Part shown: positions 6,222-8,617 of the stretch, piece by piece
How positions within the stretch are numbered: position 1 is the first letter of the stretch
How the letters are laid out: each line of letters begins with the position of its first letter
Assembly (NCBI GenBank): GCA_030066245.1
Contig: JASJBY010000160.1
Location: 1 to 8,617 of the forward strand
DNA length: 8,617 nt
Direction of reading: 5' to 3'
Source of the DNA: Gammaproteobacteria bacterium
Lineage (GTDB): Bacteria; Pseudomonadota; Gammaproteobacteria; JAABTG01
Notes under the pieces: model-generated
Seen by the model: only the letters and a program-made list of their open reading frames with translations
Database searches by the model: none
Told to the model about the DNA's origin: nothing
Program-made: the position numbers and the translations under genes

Positions 6222-7070
6222 CTACAGGCCGAGATGCCTCCAGATCTCCGTGGTCGGCCCCGCCCGGTTCATGGTGTAGAAATGCAGTCCCGGTGCACCG
6301 GCTTGCAACAGCTTGGCGCAAAGCTCCGTCATCACATCCAGACCGAGAGCCCGGATGGACGCCAGGTCCTCCCCGTAGCTCTCCAGGCGCTTGCGCAGCC
6401 AGCGCGGAATCTCCGCCCCGCACGCGTCCGAGAAGCGCGCGAGCTGGGCAAAGTTCGTGACCGGCATGATGCCAGGGACAATCGGCAAGTCCAAGCCTAT
6501 GGATTCACAACTTTCTACGAATCGGAAGTAGGCATCGGAATTATAAAAATACTGAGTGATGGCGCTGTCGGCTCCCGCCTCAACCTTGCGCTTGAAGTTG
6601 TCCAGATCCGCTTGCGCGCTGCGTGCCTGAGGATGGAACTCCGGATAGGCCGCCACCTCCACGTGAAAGTGGCTGCCTGTCTCGGCGCGAATAAAGGCAA
6701 CCAGATCGTTGGCGAAAGAGAATTCTCCCGGTTCCTGCATGCCTGACGGCATGTCCCCGCGCAGGGCGACCACATGCCGGATGCCTGCGGAACGATAGAG
6801 CTCCAGCAGCCCGCGTATGCTCTCGCGCGTCGAACCGATGCACGAGATGTGCGGTGCCGCGCCGACGCCCGAATCGCGCTGCAGCTCCATCACGGTTTCG
6901 ATGGTTCGCTCCCGGGTGGAGCCGCCGGCGCCGTAGGTGACTGAAAAGAAGGCTGGCCCCAGCTCCGCCAGCTGGCGCCAGGTCGTTCTCAGCTTGTCAC
7001 GCCCCTCGTCGCTCTTCGGCGGAAAGAACTCACAGCTATAGAGGGGGCGGTGCCGCTTCTGGGATTTCAT
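6222..7070 (-). CDS. metF: 5,10-methylenetetrahydrofolate reductase
   Basis: 282 residues, full length for a bacterial MetF (about 280-300). It reduces 5,10-methylene-THF to 5-methyl-THF with FAD and a reduced pyridine nucleotide, supplying the methyl group for methionine synthesis in the cytoplasm. The TIM-barrel signatures are in order: CEFFPPK (13-19) with catalytic E14, VTYGAGGS (44-51), ALRGD (102-106) with D106, ITQYFY (171-176) with Q173, and PGIMPV (199-204). E14, D106 and Q173 correspond to E. coli E28, D120 and Q183. The start is the only sensible one, since the conserved block begins 12 residues in. No good Shine-Dalgarno precedes it (the ATG follows CGCCCCC), and a strong structured spacer lies just upstream. 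It sits 102 bp after ahcY on the same strand, and the two encode linked steps of the methyl cycle. Nothing appears truncated or frameshifted. Confidence 0.97.
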   Translation of the reverse strand: MKSQKRHRPLYSCEFFPPKSDEGRDKLRTTWRQLAELGPAFFSVTYGAGGSTRERTIETVMELQRDSGVGAAPHISCIGSTRESIRGLLELYRSAGIRHVVALRGDMPSGMQEPGEFSFANDLVAFIRAETGSHFHVEVAAYPEFHPQARSAQADLDNFKRKVEAGADSAITQYFYNSDAYFRFVESCESIGLDLPIVPGIMPVTNFAQLARFSDACGAEIPRWLRKRLESYGEDLASIRALGLDVMTELCAKLLQAGAPGLHFYTMNRAGPTTEIWRHLGL

Positions 7071-7100
7071 GGGGGCGAGATGACTGCCTAGTGGTCAACG

Positions 7101-7148
7101 CGCCACGTCGAACGAGCACCGTGGGCGGTGTTCAAGTGGCGTGCTCGT
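7101..7148 (-). ncRNA. Structured metF leader, possible H-type pseudoknot
   Basis: In the minus-strand transcript, ACGAGCAC (7148-7141) pairs with GTGCTCGT (7119-7112) in a perfect 8-bp stem. GCCAC (7140-7136), the first bases of that stem's loop, can pair with GTGGC (7106-7102) 3' of the stem, a pseudoknot topology. Two alternatives compete: a CACCG/CGGTG hairpin inside the loop, and pairing of the 3' GTGG (7106-7103) with CCAC (7094-7091). The order of helices resembles the SAH riboswitch, a class often found with ahcY and related methyl-cycle genes. However, the sequence core I associate with that class is not evident. No U-run follows. A cis-regulatory RNA controlling metF is therefore an inference; a simple ahcY 3'-end structure is the alternative. 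Confidence 0.4.
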
Positions 7149-7172
7149 GCTTTCACCCGCCCCCTGTCGCCC

Positions 7173-8594
7173 TCAGTACCGGTAGTATTCCGGCTTGTAC
7201 GGTCCCTCCACCGGGACGCCGATGTAATCCGCCTGATCCTGCTTCAGGGTGGTGAGCTTGGCGCCGATCTTCTCCAGGTGCAGGCGCGCCACCTCCTCAT
7301 CCAGCTTCTTCGGCAGCGTGTAGACGTTGTTCTCATACTTGCCGGTGTGTTGCCAAAGCTCGATTTGCGCCAACACCTGGTTGGTGAAGGAGTTGGACAT
7401 GACGAAGCTGGGGTGCCCCGTCGCGCAACCCAGGTTCACCAATCTGCCCTCGGCGAGCAGGATGATCCGCCGGCCATCGGGAAAGATGATGTGGTCGACC
7501 TGCGGCTTGATGTTCTCCCACTCGTACTGACGCAGGCTGGCGACGTCGATCTCGTTGTCGAAGTGACCGATGTTGCACACGATTGCCTGGTCCTTCATAC
7601 GGACCATGTGGTCGTGAGTGATGACTTGATAGTTGCCTGTCGCCGTGACGAAGATGTCCACCTCACTCGCCGCGTCGTCCATTTTCACCACCCGATAACC
7701 CTCCATGGCCGCCTGCAAGGCGCATATGGGGTCGATCTCGGTGATCCACACGGTCGCGCCGAGGCCGCGCAGGGACTGGGCGCAGCCTTTGCCCACGTCC
7801 CCGTAGCCCAGGACTAGGCAGATTTTCCCTGCAATCATCACGTCGGTGGCGCGCTTGATGCCATCCACCAGGGACTCCCGACAGCCGTACAGGTTGTCGA
7901 ATTTGGATTTGGTCACGGAGTCGTTGACGTTGAAAGCCGGGAACGGCAGCTCGCCCTTGCTCTCCATGTGATATAGGCGGTGCACTCCGGTTGTGGTCTC
8001 CTCGGTCACGCCGCGGATGTTGCGGAGGATATTCGAGTACCAGCCCGGATGGCTCTTAAGGCGCTCGCGGATGGCCGCGAACAGCACCGTCTCCTCCTCG
8101 CTGCCCGGGTTGTCCAGAACCGTGGGATCCTGCTCCGCCTTGGCACCGAGGGTAACCAGCATAGTCGCATCGCCCCCGTCGTCCAGGATCATGTTAGGCG
8201 TCCCGCCGTCGCTCCACTCCATGATTCGATGGGTGTAGGCCCAATACTCTTCCAGGCTTTCGCCTTTGCGAGCGAACACCGGTGTGCCGCCGGCGGCGAT
8301 AGCGGCCGCTGCGTGGTCCTGAGTTGAAAATATGTTGCAGGACGCCCAGCGTACCTCCGCCCCCAGTGCCTTCAGGCTCTCTATGAGGACGGCAGTCTGA
8401 ATCGTCATGTGCAGGCTGCCGGCAATGCGCGCGCCCTTCAGAGGCTGCTTGGACGCGTACTTCTCCCTGACCGACATCAGGCCGGGCATTTCGGTCTCGG
8501 CGATCTGGATCTCCTTCCGCCCCCACTCGGCCAGGCTCAGGTCGGCGACGTCGAAATCCCGCGGCAAGCGTTCGCTAGGCTGAACAACGCTCAT
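7173..8594 (-). CDS. ahcY: Adenosylhomocysteinase (S-adenosylhomocysteine hydrolase)
   Basis: 473 residues, full length. It splits S-adenosylhomocysteine reversibly into adenosine and homocysteine, using tightly bound NAD+, as a cytoplasmic tetramer, and relieves product inhibition of methyltransferases. Visible signatures: SCNIFSTQDHAAAAI (85-99); acidic MILDDGGD (135-142); EETTTGVHRLY (198-208); VTKSKFDNLYGC (227-238) with K229, D233 and C238 matching human K186, D190 and C195; and the NAD-binding GYGDVGKG (263-270). The C-terminal GPYKPEYYRY carries K467 and Y471, equal to the NAD-contacting human K426 and Y430. Residues about 148-190 hold the insert typical of many bacterial forms and absent from the human enzyme. 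The ATG is preceded by GGAG ten bases upstream. The upstream flank is only 23 bp, so promoter or riboswitch sequences beyond it cannot be judged. metF follows, and co-transcription is likely. Confidence 0.98.
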   Translation of the reverse strand: MSVVQPSERLPRDFDVADLSLAEWGRKEIQIAETEMPGLMSVREKYASKQPLKGARIAGSLHMTIQTAVLIESLKALGAEVRWASCNIFSTQDHAAAAIAAGGTPVFARKGESLEEYWAYTHRIMEWSDGGTPNMILDDGGDATMLVTLGAKAEQDPTVLDNPGSEEETVLFAAIRERLKSHPGWYSNILRNIRGVTEETTTGVHRLYHMESKGELPFPAFNVNDSVTKSKFDNLYGCRESLVDGIKRATDVMIAGKICLVLGYGDVGKGCAQSLRGLGATVWITEIDPICALQAAMEGYRVVKMDDAASEVDIFVTATGNYQVITHDHMVRMKDQAIVCNIGHFDNEIDVASLRQYEWENIKPQVDHIIFPDGRRIILLAEGRLVNLGCATGHPSFVMSNSFTNQVLAQIELWQHTGKYENNVYTLPKKLDEEVARLHLEKIGAKLTTLKQDQADYIGVPVEGPYKPEYYRY

Positions 8595-8604
8595 CTTGTT
8601 TCAT

Positions 8605-8608
8605 CTCC
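8605..8608 (-). promoter_or_regulatory. Ribosome binding site of ahcY
   Basis: GGAG on the minus strand lies ten bases before the ATG at 8594, slightly long spacing but the only good site. It supports the chosen start. A nearby ATG at 8610 is out of frame and lacks a site of its own. Confidence 0.6.
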
Positions 8609-8617
8609 ATAGTGTTT

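Noticed and set aside
7101..7172. Canonical SAH riboswitch or intrinsic terminator after ahcY
   Set aside because: The conserved SAH-class core is not evident, and no U-run follows the stem. It is kept only as an unclassified structured leader.
7128..7817. 229-codon plus-strand frame opposite ahcY
   Set aside because: The opposite strand is a complete, highly conserved AhcY. The plus frame resembles nothing and begins inside the structured spacer.
8575..8610. Tiny 11-codon frame (ATG 8610 to TAG 8575) overlapping the ahcY start
   Set aside because: It has no ribosome site of its own within the window and overlaps the GGAG that serves ahcY. Probably chance.

Overview
The window reads as GC-rich proteobacterial chromosome, most likely a gammaproteobacterium. 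The evidence is a 473-residue AhcY carrying the bacterial insert, a MetF next to it, and an MSHA-type (type IVb-like) pilus assembly block in Pseudomonadota style. No genus can be assigned from the sequence alone. All six genes lie on the minus strand, so transcription runs from high to low coordinates. No tRNA, rRNA, CRISPR array, insertion sequence or prophage gene is visible.

Reading in the direction of transcription, the right end holds an activated-methyl-cycle pair: ahcY (8594-7173), a 102-bp spacer, then metF (7070-6222). AhcY clears S-adenosylhomocysteine to homocysteine. MetF makes the 5-methyl-THF that remethylates homocysteine to methionine. The spacer can fold into an 8-bp stem whose loop pairs with sequence 3' of the stem, an H-type pseudoknot topology just upstream of metF, which itself has no good Shine-Dalgarno sequence.

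After a 172-bp spacer with short repeats and dyads comes a sigma-54-dependent response regulator (6049-4598). It has a receiver domain with D70, an AAA+ domain with an intact GAFTGA loop, and a Fis-type helix-turn-helix. It appears to start at TTG behind a G7 run. One base fewer in that run would put an upstream ATG in frame.

A 148-bp spacer with an 8-bp perfect dyad and a weak sigma-54-like element separates the regulator from a compact pilus operon. The operon holds an MshM/ExeA-like AAA ATPase (4449-3349), an MshL-like lipoprotein secretin (3314-1689), an MshN-like membrane-anchored TPR protein (1692-277) and the first 93 codons of an MshE/PilB-type assembly ATPase (280 to the window edge). 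The last three are joined by 4-base ATGA overlaps. The likely working model is that the regulator drives the pilus operon with sigma-54 RNA polymerase. The secretin would form the outer-membrane pore, the MshM and MshN proteins would support its assembly, and MshE would power pilus extension, possibly under c-di-GMP control. The most useful second looks are the metF leader, the regulator start, the regulator-pilus intergenic region and the changed arginines in the MshE N-domain.
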